Assembly: GCF_004359215.1 (NCBI RefSeq)
Contig: NC_090617.1
Coordinates: 2,915,342 to 2,979,341 of the forward strand
Length of the DNA: 64,000 nucleotides
Direction: 5' to 3'
Source: Bremia lactucae
Taxonomy: Eukaryota; Oomycota; Peronosporomycetes; Peronosporales; Peronosporaceae
Part shown: in pieces, positions 41,796 to 52,450 of the stretch
Numbering within the stretch: position 1 is the stretch's first letter
How the letters are laid out: every line of letters starts with the position of its first letter
Made by a program: the position numbers and the translations under genes
The notes under the pieces: model-generated
Told to the model about the DNA's origin: nothing
Seen by the model: only the letters and a program-made list of their open reading frames with translations
Database searches by the model: none

Positions 41796-43296
41796 CGACA
41801 GCTCGTCACGAACAGCAGAATATTTCCGCTCGTCCTCCAACATGGAATACGCACTCTTCGAACGGTCTTCCAACCGCTCGATATGGTGAGCCTGCACCGT
41901 CTGCTCCATCGAGCGGCGCTTGCCGCGCTCCTGGTCAAGTCCCTCCTCCATATCATGGAGGAAGGGATCTATTTTGTCGATTCTCGACATTAGATCCGAC
42001 ATACGGTTCGGATCTAATTTCACTCCTCCACCACAACCATTGGTGGATTCCTACGGTGGTCAGCGCTTCCTTGTGAAACGTATCCAGAATCACCGTGATA
42101 TGAAGGGGCAGAGAACGAGTTATCTTGTTCGCTGGCGTGGTTATCCACCTTCACATGACAGCTGGGAGCCTCGTTCCCAGCTGGTTGCTGACGTTGAGGG
42201 CCTCGTCCGTCAGTATGACGAGACCCATCCGATGGTTCAGAAGGCCCATCGAAAAACACGCGCCCCTGGCGCTTATAAATCGATCGCAAAACAACAATCG
42301 CGTCACGCATCTCAATAGAGATGCGAGCCCTTCCCCAGGGCGAAGAAAGGGAATAGACCTTCTCTTTTACCCTTTTCGAGTTGGCTATACAACACGGACA
42401 GAAATCACCCCATGTGAGGCATGGAAGCCCCGCCTCACGTGACAACCGATGCAATTTATACTTTGCACCGGTTGGAGTTCGTTTCTCAAACTTAACGCGA
42501 TTCACGTTAAGTTTTTGAAGCCAGGCTTCTCGTCCAATTTCTTTGATATTGCGAATGAACGCACTCCAAGTTTGCATAAGCGAGACATTATCTCGATTAT
42601 TATTGCCACTAAACCATCGATGCTTAAGAAAAGCATCGAGATAGAAATCTCCCTCAGAGCGAAAGTTCTTCGCGCTGGGATCAAGGCCATGTAGCGTTGT
42701 CGCAATAAATAAGGGATATTTATTGAGAGGAGTAGTTTCTCCAGACAAGCTATTAATTAGCCGTTTTGGCAACAGCCACGGCTTCTTTTTAGGGGCGAGA
42801 TCAGACACTTTAAAGTCCTCATTTCCCTGAGTCATACTCACTGAAGCAGAAGTACCACAAGAACTTTTCTTACGATGGCTTACGCCATCGTCATCACCTT
42901 GCACAGGATCACGTGCAGGTAACCGTACGGGAGACGGAACGGGCGATGAGGGATCATCCTTATCGTCGGATCCAAATAGACTATTTACTCGTCTATCAGA
43001 ATGAGCCCTCTCATTTGAAGGCTCATAGTAAGCCGCCTGACGTCTATCAGGCGACTGTTCCATTCTCCCCGAGTCGGCCATTTCGTCCGACTCGCATTCG
43101 TAGTGACCTCCAAAGAGGGATTGTATTCACGTGGTGAATCACCACGTGCACTCGCAACATCTAGTGTTGTGTGAGTGGAAGATACTACGGCAGACGTTCC
43201 GTCTGCCGCAAGAGAATACAGTGCGTCACCCGCGGCTTCACGAACCGCAGCCGAAGGTGCAGCACTATCGACACCCCGCATTAGTTGATTCTTCAT
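41712..43296 (-). pseudogene. AS-ORF of Gypsy-A copy 3 (longest antisense frame, 353 codons open)
   Basis: It starts at ATG 43296 (MKNQLMRGVDSAAPSAAV, AAGDALYSLAADGTSAVVSS). One frameshift near 43090 leads to a frame open from 43081 to 42020: acidic FGSDDKDDPSS, KKPWLLPKRLINSLSG, LDAFLKHRWFSGNNN, WSAFIRN, GREAWLQKL, CLTWGDFCPCC, MRDAIVVLRSI, NPPMVVVEE. A second frameshift near 42022 leads to the coil LDPNRMSDLMSRIDKI, DQERGKRRSMEQTVQ, ERLEDRSKSAYSMLE. Total length is about 520 residues. Low-complexity Ala/Ser and Gln/Asn tracts, a Cys cluster and a C-terminal coil suggest a structural or nucleic-acid-binding role; this is inference. It is opposite pol at 41712-42318. Confidence 0.75.
41920..42318 (+). 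CDS. Gypsy-A copy 3: chromodomain (open frame)
   Basis: DIRSDIRFGSNF, then GGQRFLVKRIQNH, SYLVRWRGYPPSHDSWEP, VEGLVRQYDETHPM and a basic tail ending in a stop at 42316-42318. This is the best chromodomain of the window. It is separated from the integrase end by a frame change in the linker. The opposite strand is open for AS-ORF throughout. Confidence 0.83.
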   Translation: MPRSWSSPSSISWRKGSILSILDIRSDIRFGSNFTPPPQPLVDSYGGQRFLVKRIQNHRDMKGQRTSYLVRWRGYPPSHDSWEPRSQLVADVEGLVRQYDETHPMVQKAHRKTRAPGAYKSIAKQQSRHASQ

Positions 43297-43400
43297 GAGA
43301 TAAAATTTAAGATGATGGTTCTGACGAATCAACATCGTATTAAAGTTATGTGGTCGCATACTGATCACTCCATCCAATGATAGCCAGAGTGATTGTCGTT

Positions 43401-43956
43401 TAAGGGAGGGGTGATGTAACGGGGTGTATCGTTGCATGAAATTAACATTTAAAGGTTGCTAATTTTAATTTTGATAGTTTTATCAATCATCTCTATATCC
43501 GGGCAAAGTAAATTAAATAAGTACCAATTCCAGAGCTGCCTCTTCTAGAACGCTAACATCATCTAAAAGATAGATAATATTTGGAGGATATTACTTTTAT
43601 ATGGTAATGTTCAGAATTCTTATCCATAAATAGGTTTCGACCATTATAACTATTTTTTCCGCAGACTAATCAGCTGTAAAGGTAATCAAAGAGAGTTACA
43701 GATAAGATAAAGATAAGAATTCAATTACATGTTTAGTATTAGATTAAAATTAAGTTAGCATTAACAAGATAGAAAGAGAGACACTTAGTTATATTAATAC
43801 AGTTTTCATTTTACTCTCTTTAAGCTAGTTACCTTAAAGAGAAGTCTTCCTCTGCACGTACTAGTGTACGTGAAATAACGTGAGGCACCACTCGCAACTG
43901 AAGCAGTGCGAAGTGGACTTGTACTGAAGCAATTTAAGTCGTAGTGCCCCGTTACA
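43401..43956 (+). repeat. Gypsy-A copy 3: polypurine tract and 3' LTR
   Basis: TAAGGGAGGGGTGA precedes the LTR at 43415-43956 (542 bp). It is about 90 bp longer than the others because roughly 43463-43558 holds foreign sequence where the other LTRs have AATATATTATC. Ends TGTAAC...GTTACA are intact. Confidence 0.85.
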
Positions 43957-43959
43957 TGC

Positions 43960-44420
43960 ATGGTGAAAGCTAAAAGGCCACTTCGAGATAAAGAGCTTAT
44001 CAGACAAGATCTTCCCTTGTCGGCGTTTCTTAACAACCATGATGGAGTGAATGTGATGATGTGCTAGCTACATTAACAAGCTCCAGTCACTGGCGATGCA
44101 GCTTGACGCGGTCGGAGCTCCCATCAGCAAGTACGACGTGGTAATCACACATCTAGGGAGCTCGAGAGAGGGGTACCAGGTCCTGATAAAGCCGTTGAAG
44201 TCGCAAGCCGACACGGCTGACTAGGTAGCTAGTGACGTCTCGGATTCCTCACGGAGGCATAGAGATCAAGGACAAGGTGGCGATCGAGCCGTCATTAGCC
44301 AGGCGTTCTTGATGAGTAACAAGAAGCGTGGTGGACGCCAAGAAAAGAAGACTGGACCGTGCAGCTACTGCGACAAATAGTCATTGGGTTGCGGAGTGTC
44401 CCTCGCGCTTTTAAGACAGC
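43960..44420 (+). pseudogene. Copia-3 Gag fragment with zinc knuckle
   Basis: INKLQSLAMQLDAVGAPISK, VVITHLGSSREGYQVLIKPL, then KKRGGRQEKKTGPCSYCDK, stop, SHWVAECPS. This is the Copia Gag core and a CCHC knuckle with one stop inside. No LTR or pol of this family is recognised nearby. Confidence 0.75.
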
Positions 44421-44733
44421 CACAACAATAAATGACAAGCCCTTTGCTAGCAGAGGGACTATCGGCTGCGCAAGTCTTGTTCGTAAGGCTTGTGGAGTTG
44501 TTGGTCAAAGTGGAAATGAATTAAAAAGGTACCAAGGCCTACCGTGCTTAAACGAACGGCTTCATACGACGTCAACTGTCTTGTCAACTAGCATCGTCCA
44601 CCGTCGTTCAATTGTCCTGTCCATCCATCTTGTGCCATGTAATACTCCCTCCATGAAGCACGAGGCTTTAGCACGGAAAGATACGACGAATGCTGACTTG
44701 TTCAGTCGACACGCCCTTGTCGATTGTCATCGT

Positions 44734-45231
44734 TCAATTTGGATTGACTGTCTGATTAGCATAAGGTCCACTGGAAACTGCAAGGGTTCTCGCTCGGAAG
44801 TGTTCAGGAACACGGAGCATGATGTGATCAATGCTCTTGTAAAAATGTTCCAATCGCTTGTTATCCTCACAATCGTTGTCAAAGAGTATCGATTCGAAGC
44901 GACGCTTGGTGAGATAGCTCCAAATGGCCTCGTAAAAATGCCGGGTTATCATATCTTGACCAAAAAGCACTTAACATGGTGACGCATTTAAAATACTATG
45001 GAAACTGGCCCGAACAGCAAAGGCAGCGTAGTAAATAGCCTTTTTCCAGTCGACAGCCGCGTAGCTTGTAAAATTGGACGCCAACTTTAAGCCACAGTGT
45101 AGCCTGATCAACCATAGCGATCCCGTAGTTTCCGTCTCTATAGGGTCCATACTGATCCCTAAAGCCTCAGTTACCATACGGTAAATAAACATGCGCGTAA
45201 AGGGTTGAAAATTGCTTCTGTCTGAGTACAA
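44734..45231 (-). pseudogene. Gypsy-D integrase C-terminal part
   Basis: TSYAAVDWKKAIYYAAFAVR, SFHSILNASPC, then LLFGQDMITRHFYEAIWSYL. This is the integrase end pattern in which SxHSxxxxxP precedes LVFGRDM. The third core motif (normally PQTDGQ) is unreadable. It belongs to a Gypsy lineage different from A-C. Confidence 0.6.
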
Positions 45232-45420
45232 CTTGCCGATGCACTACATCAAGGTAGAAATTAACATTGGAGCAGACTCCTTCTCGCGAATGCGCTTTTA
45301 GACTCTGAAAAAAGATGAAGTATCACTAATGAATGAGATCTGCTCAATCACGAAAGCCCCTCGGTGTGTCATACACGATTCAATGCTTCGGCTACATCAA
45401 ATGAAGACCCAATGATTCAT
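45232..45420 (+). pseudogene. Gypsy-D RNase H tail, opposite to its integrase
   Basis: HYIKVEINIGADSFSRMRF has the form of the end of RNase H (KG..N..ADxFSRM). It is on the plus strand, while the integrase piece immediately left is on the minus strand, so they meet head to head. Confidence 0.5.
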
Positions 45421-45539
45421 ACAATCAAGACTTCAACTTTCGGGCTCCAACAACCCCGATTATCAAATATTACTTACTTAATGTAGCAAAATCAATATGA
45501 GGAAAACATGGTCGCAAAAACAATGAACGCCTAAGAGCG

Positions 45540-45839
45540 GGAGACAAACTACTATTAAGTACTGCTACCCTACCCAAAAATGCAGTTTTTGTACTGTCTG
45601 GAGATATTACGACATTGTTGCCGCGTTTCATCGGGCCATTTATGGTGGTCGAGGAGGTGGGAGACCTAAATTATACGATCACTTTCCCGCCGGATATAAA
45701 GACGCACCCCGTCTTTTACGAGGGTCGTTTGAAATGGAATGTTGATCCAGAAAAAAAATCACACACCTTCCATTCGTCAAAGGGAGCCGATGGTGACGCA
45801 GACCGTGGGTCGAGCGTCGATCTAATGGAGTGTCAATGA
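45540..45839 (+). pseudogene. Gypsy-B copy 3: integrase C terminus
   Basis: LPRFIGPFMVVEEVGDLNYT, ITFPPDIKTHPVFYEGRLKW, NVDPEKKSHTFHSSKG. This GPF-type domain is open for 75 codons. It lacks the rest of integrase to the left. Confidence 0.82.
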
Positions 45840-45954
45840 GGGTGAAAGATTACCTCCCGACAATCTCCTTTCACCATGACATGATGTGGATAGCTAGAGA
45901 TATCAGGCGCGTGACGCGGATCTTTCAGCATTTGGTTCATCAAAAAAATCCAGC

Positions 45955-47300
45955 TGAAGTATTATCCTTTCGTCAACCTTAGCGATCCTTTGAGCGAGCA
46001 TCGAGCATATCGAAGTCAGCTGCCAAACTTGACTTTCGATAAACCGATCTGTGGTTCAGCAGCGCTCAACGTCTGCAACTGAACGAAGCAGTAAGGCTAC
46101 CACGAGTAGGGCGAAATTCCACTCCTACCAGGTGCCGCGTGCATTCGTAGATGCTGCTGGGAACTAACGCCTTCTTGTTGAAAGGTTGCTTGCCCAAGCT
46201 CCGCTAAGCAAAAGCTTCAGATCCTCGTGCAGTGGGGAAAAGACCCGAAGCGTTTTGACTCTAGGGTACCGGCCGACGCCCTGCGCGTCGTCGCACCGGG
46301 CCTGGCGTCTGACTTCGAAAATGAGCACTAGCTGTCGCTTCGCTAGCTTTGAATGAACTAACAGGAGCCGCGTGATGAGAAAAAATAGGGAATACAGTAC
46401 CGCCCATGATTTCCCTCACACGCAAGCGCGCGAAGTTAAGCCGCTGTGACCATTGTTTTGACAAATAGGAATGTGGCTGGAAGCGGCGCAGGATTTCGCT
46501 TCGTGTTTATCGGTTAATTCATCTGAATGCAACACGACCGGGATCGGAAAATAGGCCAAGTAACTCTCCCTGAGCTTTCCATGAATTTTAAACGCCATAT
46601 GATTTATGTGTGTCTTTAGTAGCACGCTCTAGAAGCGACGCACTAGTTCCAGTTGAATGAGGCCATTCGGATGGAGGTGGCATAAATAATATGCCACCAG
46701 TCATATAGCTGCGTTCAATACGGCTAAATTGTGACACCGACTAGACACATTCCCGTGCCGTCGGTGAAGCTTTAGGCTCCGGCTCTTCTGCGTAAGACCC
46801 ATTGTGTTTTATGGTCTGAACGACAGGCGTTGGGGTTTTACCCAGCTGAGAAGCAGCTGCACCTCTATGGGTAGTGCTCTCATGAATAATTGCTGCGCTA
46901 GCAAGCGCAGACGACAAGACAGTAGCCGTTTTGACGGTAGGCTGGTTGCCTTCGCAGCATTAGGCGTCTCCATGTTGGGAGCAATTGTGGGATTTTGGAT
47001 GAACTTTATAGCGCAATCACCCTTCCCCATTAGCTTGCTATGCTTATTTCAACTATTAGATAATCGCAGCGATGTCGACTCATGGTAGTCGACAACGAGC
47101 TACGGATCTAAATCCTCACTGTGCAAGTGGGATAGATCGTTTAGTCCAATTATTAGCGTGACAGCAGCAGCAGTAGCTGTTGGCCTTGTTATTGTGGCAC
47201 TGTGCGACGGCGGCGTTTTGTCGCGGCGCGTGCGCTTCGTGCGTGGGTGTGTGGGTGTCTTTGCTGACGACCCATCAGCTTAGGATGGACACTCGCAAAA
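45955..47300 (-). pseudogene. AS-ORF of Gypsy-B copy 3 (antisense gene)
   Basis: From about 47300 the frame-shifted blocks are KRTRRDKTPPSHSATITRPT, ATAAAVT, HSEDLDP, NMETPNAAK, FMPPPSEWPHSTG, SDPGRVAFR, NFARLRVREIMGGTVF and FKASEATASAHF. A decayed coil lies near 45960-46090. The arrangement relative to chromodomain and integrase is that of copy 1, and the middle blocks match copy 4. Many stops. Confidence 0.58.
46145..46333 (+). pseudogene. Gypsy-B copy 3: chromodomain
   Basis: DAAGN, stop, RLLVERLLAQAP, frameshift, QILVQWGKDPKRFDSRVPAD, ALRVVAPGLASDFENEH ending TAG 46331-46333. Same ending as the Gypsy-B copy at 32396. Confidence 0.68.
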
Positions 47301-47387
47301 GTAAAATTTGCTTTCATTGTAGAGCCACTACAAAAAAATGCAAGGGATTCTAAGAGGGATGCTGGGACAAGCTGCTTCGAGCAGTTG

Positions 47388-47830
47388 CGGGAGTATCTTA
47401 CATGAGATCAACACTTAAAGCTGTTAACTAATGTAATATCCAAAAGGTGAATAATATGTGGAGAATACATATTATTAGGAAAGCTTATCCATTGGTGGAT
47501 ATAGGCTATTATATCTACTTGCTCCGCGGTCCAGTCAGCACTGGACGCGCGCAAAGAGAGAGACAGATAAGACTTTATTACATGTTTTGCGTGAATATAT
47601 AATAAAGTTAGTCGTTAATCGATAGAAGCAGAGGAATTTATTTATATATAAATTAAGTTTTATTTTAACCCTCTTAAAGAAAGTGTTTTTAACGGAAGTG
47701 TTCCTCTGCACGTACTAGTGTACGTGAATTGACGTGTGGCACAACTTGCACTGAAGCAGTGTAAATTGAACTTGTACTGAATCAGTACAAGTCGGCAGTG
47801 CCCCTTTCACCTGGTAGCACTTCGTAGTCC
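47388..47830 (+). repeat. Gypsy-A copy 4: 5' LTR and primer-binding site
   Basis: The LTR runs from a decayed start (GGGAGTATCTTACATGAGAT) to CCCCTTTCA at 47809. CCTGGTAGCACTTCGTAGTC (47810-47829) is the primer-binding site. The U5 hairpins are kept. Confidence 0.83.
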
Positions 47831-47849
47831 ATCCAAAAACCTCAAAGAT

Positions 47850-48600
47850 AGACATCCCTAAATATAAGGTTGTCGAAGAGAACTCCCTTTAACGTGGTTC
47901 GTCGAATTAAACAATGCTATAAAGACTCGTCACATCGTCGACGAGTAAATGCAAGTCGCATTTGCTCAATCAAATTTGGCAGGTCTTGCCAAAACTTGGG
48001 CATTTGGCCTTAAGTTGCGCGACATATATGTATTTGGCTCGCCTGATGCTTTTATAGTCCGGCATCAAGCAGACGTTTGAACCGCCTAGGGCTGAGTTCA
48101 GAGCTTGATCTGAGCTTCTGCAACTCCATCAAGGCAAGCGTGATGTTCACGCTTAAGCCCAGCATATACGACTCCTAGCGAGTTGTATCACGAACAATCC
48201 AGCTCATGAACACACGTTTGTTACGGTGTTCATGCATGGCCTTACGGATGGTCATGTGAAGACCCATCTGTTCCGCTTGGAACTGGATACGCTTGAAGAA
48301 GCAATATCTGTTCCGGAACAGGACGACTTTAGCATTAAACGGGATCAAGCTAGTTCATTATCGTATCGTCCTCCGAGACTACAAGAGCTTGGAGGTCCAG
48401 AAACTATGGACCTCTCTTACATCAAAAGCGAGAGACTTCTTTTCGAGCAACAATAAGTAGCAGAGATGCAATCGCTGTCAAAAGTTTGGTCGCTACGCTC
48501 ATTATTGTAGTGTCCCACGCCCAGTACCGCCCTACTAATCCAGCAACCTCAAGAGAATTTGCGAATCTCTTGACTAAAGTTGCTCCAGACATATAGTCAT
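47850..48600 (+). pseudogene. Gypsy-A copy 4: Gag
   Basis: NLAGLAKTWAFGLKLRDIYV and an open piece at 48226-48456 (FMHGLTDGHVKTHLFRLELD, TLEEAISVPEQDDFSIKRDQ) are the retrotransposon Gag core. The N terminus and the zinc-knuckle region (CYHCGKTGH-type in this class) are unreadable. Many stops. Confidence 0.78.
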
Positions 48601-49030
48601 TTTGTGTCTATGCACCTGGCAATGAGGTAATCCTCATCACTTTGAAGTTAAAAGTGACAAATGATTTGTCACTTGGAGCCCTAATGGACTGTGGGGCGTC
48701 AAATAACTTTATACGTTGCCAGTCACTAGAGGGTCCTAGGCTCAAATATGTTGAGCGCGACATCCCTCCAACGAGGATTACGGTGCATCTTGCGACAGGC
48801 GCATCGATATCAGTAGTGAATCGCGTAGTGAAATTTCACTACACGTCAAAAGATTAATAGTATGATGATGATACATCGTACTGGATTTGGATGACAAATT
48901 TGATGTCATCCTAGGTCTACCTTGGCTCAGAAAGAATGAGCCAAGAATCAGCTGGCAGCATCAATCCGTAAAGACGCCTGCCACTTCCGAGTCTTCATAT
49001 CGAGGATACTTTCGTCCATCGATGAGCTGC
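48601..49030 (+). pseudogene. Gypsy-A copy 4: protease
   Basis: The active site is LGALMDCGASNNFIRCQSLE, i.e. D-C-G-A. RITVHLATGASISVVNRVVK follows, then after a frameshift VLDLDDKFDVILGLPWLRKN and EPRISWQHQSV. A near-complete retropepsin of about 130 residues. Confidence 0.83.
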
Positions 49031-49034
49031 AGAT

Positions 49035-49750
49035 AACCCGTTCGTTTATTGCAAAGATTACTGCTGACCGAAATCGGTTACGTATTCGTTCTCTGTGACG
49101 AGTACGCAAATCTGCTTGATTTTACCACCGGGTAGATCTCTCAAGAACCGCTTAGGTTCTAGGGTTTGTAATTGAGTTATCTCCGAAGTTAATTTCAAAG
49201 GCATACAGATCAAGATTATAGGCGGCTTCTCTTGATCCGTCATTACCCAAGACGTTTAATGTTGCGGTTTCTTCCTGGGATTTATCTACAGGCTGCCGAA
49301 GTGTAATCACTCCAGCATTAACTATTTAGGGAGATTCCTTCTCAAGTACGTGGGGACTTATTCCCTCAACGTTTTTTCAGTGTGATTGCGCTGTCACAGT
49401 CGGGTCCTCTACGGTCGAGTCTCTACTTGACCTAGGATCATCGTGTTGTCCCTTTTGGGCAACCGGTATATTCCTTGAACGTCGCCCGCTAGGCGTACAT
49501 TCATGTCCAATCCACCCGACTGCTTCGAGTGGTGGACCTTCGGCGCTGCCTTCGCATCAGCACAGCTGCCGGCAGATGACTCCACAGGGTTATTAGTAAT
49601 CACACTGTGATCTTGTGCAGTTGTACGAACGACCGTACCTCAAGTGAGGCCGCCACACTTACTCGTAGCACACCCACACTCTTGTGGACGCTCCAAGACG
49701 TTCACCAGATGACCATCTGATGAACAATGAGAGATATACTACTCAATACT
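49035..49750 (-). pseudogene. Gypsy-A copy 4: protease-RT linker, inverted in place
   Basis: The sense frames are on the minus strand: NVLERPQECGCATSKCGGLT and TTAQDHSVITNNPVE (49740-49560), then LEPKRFLRDLPGGKIKQICV, LVTENEYV (49170-49060). Protease to the left and RT to the right are plus. The normal order linker-1 then linker-2 is kept on the minus strand, so about 715 bp flipped as one block. Confidence 0.78.
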
Positions 49751-51090
49751 GGGAGTCACTTAAGACAAATCCTTTATACTAGAAATTAATTGAATTCAAA
49801 GATGTATTTCCTGAAGCATTTCCATGCGAGTTGCCTATGGATAAAGGCGCTCGACATCAGATCGAGCTCCAACTGGTCTCGAAGTACTGTGTCATGAAGC
49901 AGTGGCCACTGCCTCATGAACAATAACTTGAGATCAATGAATTCTTTATCGATCGATTAAAAGTGGGCCATGTAAGGGAGTCAACCTCCCCACTTTGCTC
50001 TCCGACCTTCTGTGTGCGAAAGGCCACAGGAGGGTGGCGGATTGTGCACGCATTCAATAAACTGAATGCTGCAACATTACCGCCTCAAACGTCGATACCT
50101 AGAAAAGACGCGATTATAGATGGTATGTATAAGATAACTATCTTTTGGTCTATGGATAAAATGAATGGATTCTATAAGATCCTTATGCGTGAACGGGACA
50201 TGCTCTGAGAATGGCTAGTAATGCCACAGGGACTTAGTAACGCCCATGCAACTTTCAACAGATGCGCGACGAATCTGTTGAGACCGGTGCGAGAATTTGC
50301 ACCGAGTTTTTTCGACGATGTATTCGTTTATAGCCGGGTTTTGGACGGAAAGACGAACGTGGAAATTCATAAAACTAACGTTCGTCAGGTTCTTACACAT
50401 ATGCGAAATCATAATTTGACGCAATCTCCAGAAGTGTATATTCACTGCAAGCAAAAAACCATTTCTTGGGCGCATCGTCGGAATACACGGCGTGAGCCCT
50501 GATCCCAAAAATATCAAGGCAATTACCGACTGGCCAGTCCCAGTTGATGTCAAGAGACTTAGAAAGTTTCTTGGACAAGCGGCGTACTTGCAAAAGTACT
50601 CACGGAATAATGCCGAGATGACAGTCCATCTCTCTCGCCTCTTGAAAAGAGACGAGAAATGGTTATGAAACGCTGATTGTCATCGTTCGTTTAAAGGTAT
50701 CAAGCAAAGCTTGATGCAATCGCCCATCTTGGCGCCAGCGATTTCGCAATCAGCTGTGGATTCTTGCAACACGATACAGATGGCGCGGAGCGCGTCGCTT
50801 TTTACCAATCGCGTCAGCTGCAACCGGTTACTAAGTGCATGACAAGAAACTCATTGCGATGAAATATGCGCTGGCTAAATTTAGGGTCAATCTCCTCGGA
50901 GATAGACCGTTCATCGTATATACGGACCAACCATGCGTCATTATGCCCGTAAACAGCCCACACCTCTCGCAACGAATGACGTTGTGGCTATCCTTCTTTG
51001 CGGAGTATGATTTCTCCGTGAAATATTAATCGGGACGACTTAATATCGTCGCTGATGCGTTATCACGCCGACCCGAATCCGGGCCGGCAG
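49751..51090 (+). pseudogene. Gypsy-A copy 4: reverse transcriptase and RNase H
   Basis: CELPMDKGARHQIELQL, VGHVRESTSPLCSPTFCVRK, VHAFNKLNAATLPPQTSIPR, MPQGLSNAHATFNRC and the catalytic APSFFDDVFVYSR (50300-50335). Then frame-shifted thumb and RNase H: YALAKFRVNLLGDRPFIVYT, NSPHLSQRMTLWLSFFAEYD, VADALSRRPE. The RT active Asp pair is intact. Confidence 0.87.
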
Positions 51091-52450
51091 TGCACTCCAA
51101 CAGTGAAAATAATCCCAGTGTTGCAACACTCATTAAAAGTTTTCCGTCGTCAATTTTTTTAATGACATAAAGAAAGCCTATACAGAAGATAAAGTCCTTT
51201 TATGTTTGATGGATCATTTAATGAATCCATCCGATAAATCTTTTAAAGATCTACCGGCTTTATATCGATCGTCATCCGATCGATACACAACACGTAACGG
51301 CTTATTGTATTACACAGCCGTTACCGGTGACACCTCACGTGTCGTCGTCCCAACTCACAATGATTTGCGCTTGTGCATCATGTATGAGTGTCACGATGCA
51401 CCAACAAGCGGGCATCGTGGTCGTGAGAAAACTCATCTCACAGTAAGTCGCGCATTTTGCTGGCCCCGCCAGTATCAGTCCGTGCGCAAGTACATTGGTG
51501 CATGCGAGGTATGTCAACAAGTGAAGCCTAGCCCTTCGTTCCGTGCACCTCTTCAACATCTACCAATTTCGGATGAGTGTTGGCAGTCCGTATCAATGGA
51601 CTTCGTCTTCGGATTTTCTGAAGACGACCACAAAAACAATGGAATTCTTGTTTTTGTAGACAGATTCAGCAAAACGGTACATCTTGTTGCAATACCTGAG
51701 TCAATCACGGCCCTGGGGTGTGCCCATGTCTTTATCGACACGGTATTCAGACTCCATGGTCTAGTCGTGAACTGTTCTTCGATAGAGACCCATGTTCACG
51801 GCGGAGTTTTGCAATCCGTGTTTCGTTCTCTCAAAACACGGCTGACTATGTCAACTCCTGACCATAGAGACAGATGGTCAGACGCAACGCGTAAATCGCG
51901 TCCTCGAAGAGATATTTCGAGGTTACATTCAATCGTATCCGAATCAGATCCAGTTCAAGCGATGGTCGAATTCGCCATCAACAATTTGGTGCATGCGTCT
52001 TCAACGCATACCTAGCCAATTAGAGAGATCAAATAGTTTAAGGGGGAGGAGTGGACTCGCACGAGCAAAACCAATTCTGGTTCATGCTCCATCACGCGTC
52101 GAAGTTACCAAGGACGCGAGTGATGTCGATGTCAAAGCAATCGACATCGAAAAAAGAAATATGTCATGGCAGTGCGCACAAAGCGCACCGAAAAAGAAAA
52201 AAAAATGGCTGAGCAGAGGAATTTCTGCTGGCTCGAAAATCATACAGGATTCCATTGCTAACGCAGTGATCCGGCAGAAACGGAACGCAGACAAACATGG
52301 AAGAGCAAATGTCTTTTCATTTAAAATTAATAATTTAGTGCTACTGTCTACGGCAAACTTTCCGAAGCATGTAGTCAATAATGTGGGTAGTAGTAAACTA
52401 CTATCCAAATTCATTGAGCCATTCCATGCCACTGCACCGCAGAGGCAATG
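51091..52450 (+). pseudogene. Gypsy-A copy 4: integrase
   Basis: The 269-codon frame at 51206-52015 contains the zinc-binding YECHDAPTSGHRGREKTH and CEVCQQVKP. SMDFVFGFSEDDHKNNGILV keeps the first core Asp, followed by DRFSKTVHLVA. After 51800 frame changes split DGQTQRVNRVLEEIF and the end SSKLLSKFIEPFH (52390-52425). Best zinc-binding plus core region of Gypsy-A here. Confidence 0.88.

Noticed and set aside
41712..42318. AS-ORF as a simple mirror of pol codon usage
   Set aside because: Considered as the null explanation. It cannot account for the ~970 bp of conserved antisense frame right of the pol stop (42319-43296) or for the shared start codon in four copies. Only the overlapping part could be a mirror effect.
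44359..44982. 207-codon plus-strand ORF
   Set aside because: It starts inside the Copia-3 Gag knuckle in another frame and later runs antisense to Gypsy-D integrase. No motif; judged a chance frame.
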